A stretch of 64,000 nt of DNA, taken from contig NZ_LMEO01000007.1 of the NCBI RefSeq assembly GCF_001426375.1, forward strand, positions 59,928 through 123,927, read 5' to 3'. The notes beneath the pieces were generated by a model, which had not been told where the DNA came from, ran no database searches, and saw only the letters and a program-made list of their open reading frames with translations. Positions within the stretch are counted from its first letter, which is position 1. Each line of letters starts with the position of its first letter. This DNA is from Paenibacillus sp. Root444D2 (GTDB lineage Bacteria > Bacillota > Bacilli > Paenibacillales > NBRC-103111). Made by a program: the position numbers and the translations under genes. Of the stretch, positions 18,146 through 27,120 are shown piece after piece.

Positions 18146-19237
18146 ATGTCCGGAACCAAGAAAATAACCGCACTTCAATTATATTTTGTCTTAATCCTCT
18201 CCATCGGCATTACGAACCATGTCTTATTAATTCCGGTGCTGCTGCATTGGGGTAAACGTGATTCCTGGCTCGGCGCAGCGGTCTCCCTGATTCCTATGCT
18301 CCTATGGGTATGTCTGCTTTATATCGTTATTAAACGCACGAAACAGCAGAATATGATGGAGTGGATCCAACGGAAATTTGGGAAAGTGGTCGTTTTTCCA
18401 TTCAAACTATTTCTCATTACCATTTGTATTGCTCAACCAATTATAACCATAAAAGAAATGGTGACATGGACACATGTGACCTATTTACCTCGAACACCGC
18501 CTTTCATGATTGCTCTTTTGTTTATAATCTTTTGCTTTTTCGCGGCGAGATCAGGGGTGCGAGCGATTGCAATTACCTCAGGCATTCTACTGCCGGTTGT
18601 CGTTTTTCTTGGGTATTTTGTGATGGGAGCTAATTTCCAATATAAAAATTACAGCCTTCTTACACCTTTATTTACACATGGTTATGGACCTACACTTGCA
18701 TCCATCATGTTAACTTGTGGCGCCTCCTTCGAGCTGCTAGCTATCGTATTCCTCCAGCATCATGTGGATACACGCATCCGGCTGCCAGCTTTATTGATTC
18801 TTGCGGCATGTGTGATCGGACTTACCATAGGTCCGTTAACGGGTTCCATTGCCATATTTGGCCCCTTTGAAGCCGCGGATTTAAGATATCCAGCTTTTGA
18901 ACAATGGCGTATGGTTACCTTGGGGAAATATATTTCCCACTTGGATTTCTTGTCTATTTTCCAATGGATATCAGGGGCTTGTGTTCGGACGTCGATGCTC
19001 ATGTTTCTTAGTGTGGATGTTATTGGTATTCAAAAGAAGCGAACGCGGACTCTAACCCTGATAGGGATCAGCCTGTTGTTCCTAGCGGCGAGCTTGTACC
19101 CAGTTTCAGACAACCAGATGGTGCATCTAATTCAAAATAGATATTATCCCATTATGTTTGGAATAGGCTTAAGCTTGCTTCTTGTTTTGCTTGTGATGTC
19201 TATCCTGCCGGGAAAACGAAAGGAGAAGAATGCCTAA
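18146..19237 (+). CDS. Spore germinant receptor B subunit (GerAB/GerKB type)
   Basis: A 363-residue membrane protein with about ten hydrophobic segments, of the amino acid permease-like GerAB family (PF03845). Typical features: MSGTKKITALQLYFVLILSIGITNHVLLIPVLL at the N-terminus, and WITHVTYLPRTPPF-like loop (TWTHVTYLPRTPPFMI). The B subunit is thought to bind the germinant in the inner spore membrane. It is the first gene of the operon here; gerA type operons are usually A-B-C. Its stop codon shares a base with the start of the A gene. A forespore (sigma-G) promoter is expected but I could not identify one. Confidence 0.92.
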   Translation: MSGTKKITALQLYFVLILSIGITNHVLLIPVLLHWGKRDSWLGAAVSLIPMLLWVCLLYIVIKRTKQQNMMEWIQRKFGKVVVFPFKLFLITICIAQPIITIKEMVTWTHVTYLPRTPPFMIALLFIIFCFFAARSGVRAIAITSGILLPVVVFLGYFVMGANFQYKNYSLLTPLFTHGYGPTLASIMLTCGASFELLAIVFLQHHVDTRIRLPALLILAACVIGLTIGPLTGSIAIFGPFEAADLRYPAFEQWRMVTLGKYISHLDFLSIFQWISGACVRTSMLMFLSVDVIGIQKKRTRTLTLIGISLLFLAASLYPVSDNQMVHLIQNRYYPIMFGIGLSLLLVLLVMSILPGKRKEKNA

Positions 19238-20685
19238 TGCATGAGCAGGATTTACGGGATTGGTTTGCGTTGTCTGGTGATGTCATCGTGAAATCTTACC
19301 GATTATCGGAAGCTCATCCGAAGGGGCGAGTGTTACTCATGTACTGTGAGGGTATGACCAATATGGATCATATCGAGAATCTCGTACTGCCTAAGCTTGA
19401 AGATTTATTCAAAAATGAACTTGATAGTGCGTCTAAGCTAGATGTGAATACGATGCTTCAATTGATTGAAATTACGGGTTCTAACGCCATAGAGTCGATG
19501 ACGGTTTCATTATATGCAGGATCGCTGATCTTATTTTTCGAAGAGACGCAACTGCTGTATGCATTGGATATTTCTGCGCCGCCCAACCGCTCACCAGAGG
19601 AATCAAGTACAGAGACATCCATCAAAGGTCCAAGAGATGCCTTTACAGAAAGCATCGTTACGAATATCGCGCTCGTTCGCAAACGCTTGCTGACGCGTAC
19701 TCTTTGTGTTGAAAAAATGCAAATCGGAACGAGAAGTAACACCTCGGTAGCTCTCCTCTATATAGACGATGTAATAAATGCTAATATCCTCCAAGAAGCA
19801 AAGCAGCGGCTTCAAGCTATTAACGTTGATGCCCTGATTAGCAGCTCGCAATTAGAAGAAGAGATGTCAGGACGCAAATACCCATTCTTTCCCCTTTTGG
19901 ATTATGCGGGTAGACCTGATTATGTAGCTGATAGCTTGCTGCGCGGACGATTCGCGGTCATAGTGGATGGTTCCCCCATGGTTCTTATTGCGCCAGCGAA
20001 TTTGATGTATATATTGAAATCCCCCGAAGATGTGCACTCCCCGTACTATTATGTCGCATTCGAACGTGTTTTGCGGATAGGCGGGTTGATCGTTTCAGCC
20101 TTATTTCCTGGTTTTTGGATTTCAATTTCCGCATTTAATCTGGATCAAATCCCGTTTCCCTTAGTAGCCACTATCGCTACATCCAGGTTAGGATTACCCT
20201 TGTCAGGTCCGATGGATTTTATTATCATGCTGCTGCTTTTCGAATTGTTTCGTGAAGCGGGAGCGCGGCTGCCCAAGGTAGTAGGACAAACTGTTACTGT
20301 TGTCGGTGGGCTAATTGTTGGGGACGCCGCGATACGCGCGGGAATCACGAGCCCTACAACATTAGTAGTGACCTCCATTTCGACGATATCGATGTACACC
20401 CTAGTGAACCAATCGCTAGCGGGGACGATTACCGTGCTCCGGATCATGATTTTGATAATATCCACAATTTTCGGTATTTTCGGATTTATGGTATCCCTCA
20501 TGGGGCTCGTTTTATATTTATCAACATTAGAATCATTCGGTGTGCCTTACTTGTCGCCCTTATCGCCGCCTCAGTTCAGAGATATCATCCCTGCCATATT
20601 GGCCAAGCCGTGGAACAAAATGAAGCGAAGACCGAAAGCATTACATACGAAGGATGACACACGCCAGGGCGGGGAGTCCTCATGA
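19237..20685 (+). CDS. Spore germinant receptor A subunit (GerAA type)
   Basis: A 482-residue protein of the GerA family (PF03323). The first 260 or so residues are hydrophilic and contain the RLLTRTLCVEKMQIGTRSNTSVALLYIDDVIN region. A membrane domain of four to five helices follows (FPGFWISISAFNLDQIPFPLVATIATSRLGLP), then a short basic tail. A subunits oligomerise and form the ion channel of the receptor complex. The ATG at 19237 overlaps the stop of the B gene by one base and the gene overlaps the C gene by 4 bp (ATGA), so the operon is tightly coupled. Confidence 0.94.
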   Translation: MHEQDLRDWFALSGDVIVKSYRLSEAHPKGRVLLMYCEGMTNMDHIENLVLPKLEDLFKNELDSASKLDVNTMLQLIEITGSNAIESMTVSLYAGSLILFFEETQLLYALDISAPPNRSPEESSTETSIKGPRDAFTESIVTNIALVRKRLLTRTLCVEKMQIGTRSNTSVALLYIDDVINANILQEAKQRLQAINVDALISSSQLEEEMSGRKYPFFPLLDYAGRPDYVADSLLRGRFAVIVDGSPMVLIAPANLMYILKSPEDVHSPYYYVAFERVLRIGGLIVSALFPGFWISISAFNLDQIPFPLVATIATSRLGLPLSGPMDFIIMLLLFELFREAGARLPKVVGQTVTVVGGLIVGDAAIRAGITSPTTLVVTSISTISMYTLVNQSLAGTITVLRIMILIISTIFGIFGFMVSLMGLVLYLSTLESFGVPYLSPLSPPQFRDIIPAILAKPWNKMKRRPKALHTKDDTRQGGESS

Positions 20686-21845
20686 TAACGAAAGGGTTAG
20701 GACGACTGGTCATCGGAATGCTGCTTCTGGTTAGTCAGACAGGCTGTTGGGATATAAAGACGATCCAAGATACGAATTACATTACTGCGATAGGCTTCGA
20801 TTATCAAAAAGGGCGCTATGTGGTGTATTTTCAAATGTTGGATTTCTCTAGCGTGGCTAAACAGGAAGGCGGTAAAGGAGGGCACTCCCCTGCGATTTGG
20901 GTCGGACAAGAGGAAGGGGAAACGGTTAATGCGGCTTTCGACCGTTTGTACAAAACCTTACAGCAGCGAGCCTTTTGGGGGCATGTGGGTGCTTATGTTT
21001 TTACAAGAGAGGCCCTAAAGGAAGGTGTGGGTAAATTTACGGACAGTTCAGTACGCTATGGGGAAACAAGGTTTACCCCATGGGTTTATAGTACGGATGA
21101 GCCGATAGAGACGATTTTTTCGGTTATCCCTTTCTTCAATGTCTCCCCTTTGGCCTCTATTCTTATGCAGCCTGAAGAAAATTACCATCAACGAGCTTAT
21201 ATTCGTCCGCTCAAATTGTACAGGTTTGCTGCTCTATCTAGAGAACCTGGGTACACGGTGATGATGCCCACTTTGGCTATTCGTAAGGATGTGTGGGTGA
21301 AAAATGAAAAACCAGATCCTAAATTAGAAGTAAGCGGAGTCTATGCGATAGCTAAAAAAAATCATGTGGAATGGCTATCAGAGGATCAGTTCAAAGGAGC
21401 ACGCTGGTTAGAAAACAGCACCGCCCGTACGCCTATGGTCGTTTATATAAATGGGAAGGCAAAACAATCTGTTATTATTCAGAAGCCTAAAGCCAGCATT
21501 ACGCCGCGAATGAATGGAGATCAACCCCTATTTGATATTCATATTGAAGCCGAGGCGGTGGTTGCCGAATTGTTAGAGAACATTGATGAAGATACGCTGC
21601 GAAAACAGATCGCCAAACAAATCGCTGAGGAAATCGAGCAAACCTGCAAGGAGGGGAAAAGCCATGATACGGATATCTATCAGCTCGAGCATGTATTATA
21701 TAAGCAAGCTTTTCCGGAGTGGTCTAAGCTTACAACTAACGGGGAGAAACCGCTGGAAAATTATCAATTAGGCGATATAAAAGTTGTTATCCACCTATCC
21801 CACTCCGGGATGCTTAAGATGAGGGAAAAAGAGCAGCAGTACTAG
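20682..21845 (+). CDS. Spore germinant receptor C subunit (Ger(x)C lipoprotein)
   Basis: A 387-residue protein with a lipoprotein signal peptide ending SQTGC, so Cys22 is the acylated residue; the next residues, WDIKTIQDTNYITAIGFD, are the usual Ger(x)C start of the mature protein. The length and C-terminal IHIEAEAVVAELLENID...ADIKVVIHLS region fit the three-domain GerAC fold. It anchors the receptor on the outside of the spore inner membrane. It overlaps the A gene and is followed by the operon terminator. Confidence 0.94.
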   Translation: MITKGLGRLVIGMLLLVSQTGCWDIKTIQDTNYITAIGFDYQKGRYVVYFQMLDFSSVAKQEGGKGGHSPAIWVGQEEGETVNAAFDRLYKTLQQRAFWGHVGAYVFTREALKEGVGKFTDSSVRYGETRFTPWVYSTDEPIETIFSVIPFFNVSPLASILMQPEENYHQRAYIRPLKLYRFAALSREPGYTVMMPTLAIRKDVWVKNEKPDPKLEVSGVYAIAKKNHVEWLSEDQFKGARWLENSTARTPMVVYINGKAKQSVIIQKPKASITPRMNGDQPLFDIHIEAEAVVAELLENIDEDTLRKQIAKQIAEEIEQTCKEGKSHDTDIYQLEHVLYKQAFPEWSKLTTNGEKPLENYQLGDIKVVIHLSHSGMLKMREKEQQY

Positions 21846-21860
21846 CTATTGACCCATATT

Positions 21861-21907
21861 TAAAGCCTTCATCTCCGCAAATTCTGCGGTTTTAGAGGCT
21901 TTTTTTA
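21861..21907 (+). terminator. Rho-independent terminator of the ger operon
   Basis: AAAGCCT...AGGCTTT forms the outer stem and CCGCAAATTCTGCGG the inner hairpin, followed by a run of seven T residues at 21900-21906. Confidence 0.85.
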
Positions 21908-21978
21908 ATAAAGTTTTAAGAATTGTTTTAGGCACGGTTAATAGGTGATTTAGAGGCAGTTAATGCGGAGGGGATAAG

Positions 21979-22014
21979 ATGAATACATGGAAGCGAGGAA
22001 CGCATCCAAATTAG
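21979..22014 (+). CDS. Possible 11-residue leader peptide
   Basis: An ATG at 21979 preceded by GCGGAGGGGATAAG encodes MNTWKRGTHPN and a TAG stop. The ribosome binding region is a near copy of that of the next gene (CGCGGAGGAAATAAGATATG), so it may be a decayed duplication of a gene start rather than a functional upstream ORF. Reported because the initiation signal is strong. Confidence 0.3.
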   Translation: MNTWKRGTHPN

Positions 22015-22047
22015 ATAAAGCGTATGTATACGCGGAGGAAATAAGAT

Positions 22048-22980
22048 ATGAATAAGAAGTTAGCGATGTTGGGATTAGGCGTTGCGGTAGGCAGCATGAT
22101 GCTAGTGACCTCGGTATATGCAGGTGTGGGAGACGCTCCCGGGTATGAGACATTCAAATCAGCATTCAAACAAACAGCATTGGTGAAGAATGTAACTCGC
22201 CAGGTGAATGTGTCCTTACAAGACAATGGAGCTTCATTACTCAATGTGAAATCAACAATTAAAAGCAGTGGTGTCGATCAAGCTGGCAGCGCAGTAGTCA
22301 CAGTGAAAAGCGGAACGGATGAGCAAACCATTCACTTCTACAGCCAAGATGGGAAGCAGATTGTAAAAACCGAGGATTCCGAGGTGTATAAAGTGCTGGA
22401 AGGTGATGGCATGCCGGGCAAGTTCAAAGGGCATGAGCAAGCAAACCACACACCTGACCCGCAAGTGATTAGCGAAGTGGAAAATGTGGTCGATGCCTTG
22501 GTTGGTAACCTGAAAAACTATGTAACCATGAGTGAAGCACCTGGTAACGTAAAGGACATTCATTTCAAATTGTCTGGAAGTCAGATTTCACCTGTTGTGA
22601 ACACAATTGGCTCGTTAGTTATTAAACACGGCACTGCAGAGAACAGTCACCGTCCAATTCCGGCTAAAGCGGATACCCTTGGTGTAGATGTAACGACACT
22701 CAAAAACAGCCTGCCTCAGCTTGTAACAGACATCAAAATGGATGAGGTCGAAGTGAACGCAAGCGTGGATGCGGATAACCACATTACGAATCAAACGGCA
22801 CAAATTCATATTTCCGGTAAAGATGCTCAAGGTGCTGCGCATGATGTGGTGTTAAGTGTAGATATGACTTTATCTAGTCTGAACTCCACAACGCCAGATA
22901 CGATTGATTTGACAGGAAAACAAGTGGAAAATGTGAAGTTTGATGAAAATTCCCGCAAAAACTGGGGAGAGAAACATTAA
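22048..22980 (+). CDS. Secreted protein of unknown function
   Basis: A 310-residue protein with a standard signal peptide (cleavage likely after TSVYA, about residue 25). The mature part has no Cys, is rich in beta-type patterns (VTRQVNVSLQDNGASLLNVKSTIKSSG, VKSGTDEQTIHFYSQDGKQIVKT) and contains two similar halves with D-V-T-T-L and MDEVEVNASVDADNHI. I do not recognise a characterised family; comparable secreted proteins occur in Paenibacillus next to bacitracin-type ABC exporters and two-component systems. It opens a run of five same-strand genes, so it may be the output or sensor partner of that system. Confidence 0.8.
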   Translation: MNKKLAMLGLGVAVGSMMLVTSVYAGVGDAPGYETFKSAFKQTALVKNVTRQVNVSLQDNGASLLNVKSTIKSSGVDQAGSAVVTVKSGTDEQTIHFYSQDGKQIVKTEDSEVYKVLEGDGMPGKFKGHEQANHTPDPQVISEVENVVDALVGNLKNYVTMSEAPGNVKDIHFKLSGSQISPVVNTIGSLVIKHGTAENSHRPIPAKADTLGVDVTTLKNSLPQLVTDIKMDEVEVNASVDADNHITNQTAQIHISGKDAQGAAHDVVLSVDMTLSSLNSTTPDTIDLTGKQVENVKFDENSRKNWGEKH

Positions 22981-22992
22981 TAGAAAGTCAAG

Positions 22993-23019
22993 GGGAGGCA
23001 TCAACGATCGTTGACCTCC
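22993..23019 (+). other. Intercistronic hairpin
   Basis: GGAGGcaTCAACGATCGTTGAcCTCC forms a tight self-complementary structure between the secreted protein gene and the ABC ATPase gene. It has no U-tract, so it looks more like a mRNA-processing or attenuating hairpin than a full terminator. Confidence 0.6.
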
Positions 23020-23046
23020 TCATTCGTTCTGAAAGGCGGCCCGTTC

Positions 23047-23784
23047 ATGAAACCCGTAGTAGAAATTAAGAACCTCACGAAAACTTACAAAAATTTGCGC
23101 GGCATCCATCAAGTGAATATGACGGTACAGCAAGGCGATATCTATGGCTTCTTCGGACCCAATGGCGCCGGTAAAACATCGGTCATGAAGATCATGACGG
23201 GTTTAACAAGGGCGCAGCAAGGCGAAGTAAAGCTGTTCGGCCATGATGTATCTACGCATTATGAACAGGCAATGGCGAAGGTTGGCGTGCTGATTGAAAC
23301 AGCGGAAGCTTACACCTATATGAGCGGCAAGCGGAATCTGGAGCTAGCGGCGCGCTTTTATCCTGGGATCGGCAAGCAGCGAGTGGATGAAGTACTGGAG
23401 ATTGTCGGACTCACCCCTTTTCAGCATGAAAAGGTTGCGGGTTACTCACTGGGCATGAAGCAGCGGCTCGGACTAGCGGCAGCGATGCTGTCAAAGCCTG
23501 AATTGCTTATTCTCGATGAGCCGACCAATGGGCTCGATATTGAAGGGATGGTTCATATTCGTGAAATCATCATGCACCTAGCGCGTGAAGAGCGAATTAC
23601 CTTCCTCATCTCCAGCCATCTCATTCATGAAATGGAGCTGATGTGCAATCGCATGGGCATCATTCATCAAGGACGGCTTATTCGCGAGGGGCTCGTATCG
23701 GAATTAGCCAAAGGCAGCGCGACGCTGGAAGAAGCGTATTTGCGCGAAATTAATGAAGTCAGGAGGCTCGCTGCCCATGCATAG
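23047..23784 (+). CDS. ABC exporter ATP-binding protein, bacitracin/lantibiotic-resistance type
   Basis: From the ATG at 23047 the protein is 245 residues (MKPVVEIKNLTKTYKNLRGI). Motifs are Walker A GPNGAGKTS, signature YSLGMKQRLG, Walker B LLILDEPTNGLD and an H-loop ISSHLIHE. This layout is that of BcrA/LanF type ATPases of three-subunit peptide exporters. An upstream in-frame GTG would add 12 residues and lies in a stretch with no ribosome binding site. The permease gene starts inside its last codons. A two-component system follows, typical for envelope-stress peptide-resistance modules. Confidence 0.9.
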   Translation: MKPVVEIKNLTKTYKNLRGIHQVNMTVQQGDIYGFFGPNGAGKTSVMKIMTGLTRAQQGEVKLFGHDVSTHYEQAMAKVGVLIETAEAYTYMSGKRNLELAARFYPGIGKQRVDEVLEIVGLTPFQHEKVAGYSLGMKQRLGLAAAMLSKPELLILDEPTNGLDIEGMVHIREIIMHLAREERITFLISSHLIHEMELMCNRMGIIHQGRLIREGLVSELAKGSATLEEAYLREINEVRRLAAHA

Positions 23785-24526
23785 CTTAACCGCCAACGTC
23801 TGGAACGAAACGATCAAACTCGCTTCAAAGAAGAAGACGATTTTCTTCCTAGTTGTTACGCTGCTTCTTCCGGTTATTGCAGGCTTACTGCTTGCACGCT
23901 TTCAAAGCGGCATCGGCATCGGAGCCATTGCATCGGGGGATTTCCCTATCGTCATGCTCGGTTTGTTTACGAGTATATTCCTGCCTTTGTTCGTCTTCAT
24001 GGGTGCCGCGGATGTATTTGCTGGTGAGATGGGAGAACGCACGATGAAGAATACGCTCACTCGGCCTATCACTCGTTTTAAGGTTTTCGCATCCAAGCAA
24101 ATTGCGCTAGGCGTGTACATTGCACTTTATTTAATTGCAGGTTTGCTGTCTTCGAGTATATCTGCCTTATTTTTCCAGGATTTCGGAGGCGTAACTACAG
24201 TACTTACATGGTTCCTCGCTTATGGTTCGGCCTTCATTCCTCTGCTTGTGCTCAGTATTGCAGCCGTGCTTCTCGCGCAGTTCTTCTCCAGCAGCAGTTC
24301 CGCATTGACTGTGAGCATTCTTCTTTATTTGGCGTTTAAAGTAGCTGCTTTTTTCATTCTCCAAATTGCAACCTACTCGCCAACAGCGTACACAGATTGG
24401 CATATGCTCTGGATTGGCAGTTCGATGGCCATTGGCAAGATGAGCAGCATCTTTATGTTTTTGATGGCATGTAGTATATTGTTTTTTACAGCAGGATATT
24501 ATTTGTTTGATAAAAAGGAGATTTGA
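23777..24526 (+). CDS. ABC exporter permease (ABC-2 type)
   Basis: The ATG at 23777 overlaps the ATPase gene by 8 bases and has a perfect AGGAGG site 10 bases upstream. The protein is 249 residues (MHSLTANVWNETIKLASKKKT) with six hydrophobic segments, and carries the family mark ADVFAGEMGERTMKNTLTRPITRFKVFASKQIA of BcrB/LanE-like permeases. With the ATPase it forms an exporter, possibly for antimicrobial peptides or lipid-linked compounds. Confidence 0.88.
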   Translation: MHSLTANVWNETIKLASKKKTIFFLVVTLLLPVIAGLLLARFQSGIGIGAIASGDFPIVMLGLFTSIFLPLFVFMGAADVFAGEMGERTMKNTLTRPITRFKVFASKQIALGVYIALYLIAGLLSSSISALFFQDFGGVTTVLTWFLAYGSAFIPLLVLSIAAVLLAQFFSSSSSALTVSILLYLAFKVAAFFILQIATYSPTAYTDWHMLWIGSSMAIGKMSSIFMFLMACSILFFTAGYYLFDKKEI

Positions 24527-24531
24527 TTCGG

Positions 24532-26007
24532 ATGTCGATTCGTTTACGGCTGGTACTTTCCTATATAGCCATGCTGCTTGTACCGCTTGTGCTCTCCGTG
24601 CTAGCCGTGATCTTAATCAGCGTCGCAACGTTTGGGAATCTGAAGTCTGTTTTTCAGGTCGATTTCTCCCAAGGCAATCCGATCAAACGTGTTGTTGATC
24701 AAGAACTCGAAAATGTCGCTTATATGAAAGCGAAAACGGATACGGAACCGGATGCTTTTCTGGATCCCGCATTCGTGAAGGATCTAGAGGCGAAATTCCA
24801 TAAAATTAATATGGGCATCATCATCCGGAAGGATAAAGAGATTACGTACGTTTCACCGTATATTAAACAGGGTGAGGCTGAGAATACCTCCAAGCTGCCT
24901 TCATTTGGCACATCATCCGGTCAATTTCAGCGAAATCAAGGTTCCTTGTGGATAACTAGGCAGCAGGATTTTTTATTTTCAGATAATAGTAAAGGCTCTG
25001 TATTCGTTTTTCTAGACGGAGGCCCCTTTCAAAAGTATCTTCACCAATTTTCAAAATCCGTCATCGTTACGTTTATTCTCATTCTCGTGTTGACGAATGG
25101 TGTTCTGACTTACTTCGTTTCTCGCAGTATTATTAGACCTCTAAGAGCGCTCAAGCGCGCAGCGGAGGAGATCAAGGAAGGCAATCTCGACTTTGAGATT
25201 GTCCCGCATTCCGATGATGAAATTGGTGAGCTTAGTACGGCATTTGAAGAAATGCGGCGCAAACTCAAGAAATCCGTGGAGGTTCAGCTTCAATATGAAG
25301 AGAACCGCAAGGAGCTAATTTCGAATATTTCCCATGATCTCAAAACGCCAGTTACGGCGATTAAAGGATATGTCGAGGGGATTATGGACGGTGTATCGAA
25401 TTCACCAGACAAGCTGGACCGGTACATTCGAACCATTTATAACAAAGCAGCTGATATGGATCGGCTCATCGATGAATTATTTCTGTTCTCCAAGCTGGAT
25501 TTGGGCAAAGTGCCCTTTCAATTCGAGAAGGTAGATCTCGGACAATACGTGCTGGATTGCGCACAGGAATTACAGTTCGATATGGAGAAAAAAGGGGTTC
25601 AGTTCGCGCTCACCGAGCTGCCGAAGTCACCGCTGTATGTAACAGCAGACCGTGACAAGCTCAGACGTGTCCTGCTGAACATCATCGAAAATGCGATAAA
25701 ATACAGTGAAGAAGGCAAATGCCACATTACCTTAACGTTGAGAGAGATCGACGGCAATGCCGTCATTCAAATAAAAGATAGAGGTCAAGGCATATCGGAG
25801 GAGTCGCTTCCTTATATTTTTGATCGGTTTTACCGGGCGGATCCTTCACGTAACACGGCTACCGGAGGAAGCGGGCTTGGGCTGGCGATAGCCAAACAAA
25901 TTATGGAAGAGCACGGCGGGAGAATCAGCGCAACCAGCATCATTGGGCGGGGAACGACCGTGTACATGGCATTACCGCTTAGTCAGCAGGGGGAGAGCGA
26001 AGAATGA
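24532..26007 (+). CDS. Sensor histidine kinase
   Basis: From the ATG at 24532 (AAAAAGGAG 11 bases upstream) the protein is 491 residues. A TTG at 24523 is possible but too near the ribosome binding site. It has a first transmembrane helix (residues 5-33), an extracellular region of about 130 residues, a second helix near residue 185, a HAMP domain (RPLRALKRAAEEIKEGNLDFEI), the H-box ISHDLKTPVTAIKGY with His268, and N, D and G boxes (NIIENAIKY, IKDRGQGI, GGSGLGLAIAKQI). It phosphorylates the response regulator that follows. The extracellular sensor is novel to me; the signal is unknown. Confidence 0.93.
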   Translation: MSIRLRLVLSYIAMLLVPLVLSVLAVILISVATFGNLKSVFQVDFSQGNPIKRVVDQELENVAYMKAKTDTEPDAFLDPAFVKDLEAKFHKINMGIIIRKDKEITYVSPYIKQGEAENTSKLPSFGTSSGQFQRNQGSLWITRQQDFLFSDNSKGSVFVFLDGGPFQKYLHQFSKSVIVTFILILVLTNGVLTYFVSRSIIRPLRALKRAAEEIKEGNLDFEIVPHSDDEIGELSTAFEEMRRKLKKSVEVQLQYEENRKELISNISHDLKTPVTAIKGYVEGIMDGVSNSPDKLDRYIRTIYNKAADMDRLIDELFLFSKLDLGKVPFQFEKVDLGQYVLDCAQELQFDMEKKGVQFALTELPKSPLYVTADRDKLRRVLLNIIENAIKYSEEGKCHITLTLREIDGNAVIQIKDRGQGISEESLPYIFDRFYRADPSRNTATGGSGLGLAIAKQIMEEHGGRISATSIIGRGTTVYMALPLSQQGESEE

Positions 26008-26693
26008 GTCGAATCTTAATTATTGAAGACGAGCAAAGTATTGCGGAGCTGGAGCGGGATTATTTGGAGATCAGCGGCTATGAAGTCGATATCGAAAACA
26101 GCGGGGACAAGGGGCTCCAGCGAGCCCTCTCTACGGATTATGATCTCATTATTCTCGACCTTATGCTGCCGAAGGTGGATGGCTTCGAAATCTGCCGGCG
26201 CATTCGCAGTGAGAAGGACATTCCCATCGTGATGGTTTCCGCTAAGAAGGAAGACATCGATAAAATCCGCGGCCTCGGCCTCGGCGCTGACGATTACATG
26301 ATCAAGCCCTTCAGCCCTAGCGAGCTGGTGGCCAGAGTCAAAGCCCATTTAGCACGCTACGAACGACTGATGGGGCGGCGCGAAACTCGGAATGATGAAG
26401 TCCGCATTCGCGGTTTGATGATTGATAAAACAGCGCGCCGTGTTTTTGTAAACGAGAAAGAAGTCGTCTTCACGACGAAGGAATTCGACCTGCTCACCCA
26501 TCTCGCGATGAATCCGAATCGGGTGTACAGCAAAGAGCAGCTTTTTGACCTGCTATGGGGCATGGACGCCATGGGAGAAATCGCGACAGTGACGGTACAT
26601 ATTCGCAAGCTGCGCGAGAAAATCGAGCAAGACCCGTCCAACCCGCAATACATCGAGACGATCTGGGGAGCAGGATATCGGTTTCGGATTTAA
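26004..26693 (+). CDS. OmpR-family response regulator
   Basis: A 229-residue response regulator overlapping the kinase gene by 4 bp. The receiver domain has acidic pocket DE10-11, phospho-acceptor Asp52 in ILDLMLPKVDG, Ser in VMVSAKKE and Lys in MIKPF. The C-terminal winged helix (residues 130-229) includes VFTTKEFDLLTHLAMNPNRVYSKEQLF and the WGAGYRFRI end. It most likely controls the exporter and secreted-protein genes just upstream. Confidence 0.95.
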   Translation: MSRILIIEDEQSIAELERDYLEISGYEVDIENSGDKGLQRALSTDYDLIILDLMLPKVDGFEICRRIRSEKDIPIVMVSAKKEDIDKIRGLGLGADDYMIKPFSPSELVARVKAHLARYERLMGRRETRNDEVRIRGLMIDKTARRVFVNEKEVVFTTKEFDLLTHLAMNPNRVYSKEQLFDLLWGMDAMGEIATVTVHIRKLREKIEQDPSNPQYIETIWGAGYRFRI

Positions 26694-26700
26694 CGGGAAA

Positions 26701-27034
26701 GGGGCTGTCCCAAACCAACATGGCCTGACGGACACCATTTCATTCATTTTCGTATAAAAGTCTATTTGGAAAATTCAGGTTACTTCATACATTTTGCAGT
26801 CTGCCTGCTACTTCCATTGGAGTTAATCCAGTGGAAATAGTGATTTGGCACCCTAAGAGTCAATTCTATTGGAGTTATTCCAATAGAACTACGAATTTCG
26901 AAGCCTGTGAGTCGATTCCATTGGAAAAATCCAATGGAAGTATGGATTTTGTTTTGAATATCGATTCGAATGTCCCAAAAACCTTAAGCTGTCCACGAGT
27001 AGATTTATCTACTTAATGGGACAGCCTCTTTTTG
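26701..27034 (+). terminator. Long-range hairpin arms around a palindrome array, possible terminator
   Basis: GGGGCTGTCCCA at 26701-26712 begins 8 bases after the response regulator stop. Its reverse-complement TGGGACAGCCTC followed by TTTTTG lies at 27017-27034. The two arms enclose the 52-bp palindrome array. The arrangement could be a terminator with a large structured loop or the terminal repeats of a small element. Confidence 0.5.
26764..26942. repeat. Palindrome array, YATTGGA family, locus 1
   Basis: Palindromes of form TTCYATTGGA-n(4-5)-TCCARTRGAA lie at 26811-26839, 26863-26891 and 26915-26942, with a decayed copy near 26764. The ATTGG cores are at 26816, 26868 and 26920, an exact 52-bp period. 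Confidence 0.88.
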
Positions 27035-27092
27035 TTACAGCCGCCGAAAGGTTATTAGCGCCTATTCGTCTGAGCTACAGTGCTTTGTAGAC

Positions 27093-27120
27093 CCGCCGAA
27101 AGTGCGTTTTCCGCGCTTAT
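27093..27120. repeat. GCCGAAAGYGCGTTTTCCGCGCTTAT repeat
   Basis: CCGCCGAAAGTGCGTTTTCC (and following GCGCTTAT) recurs at 35101-35124 and, in palindromic form, at 35385-35407. It contains a GCG...CGC inverted repeat and is embedded here in a longer CGCCGA/TCGGCG stem. Confidence 0.65.
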
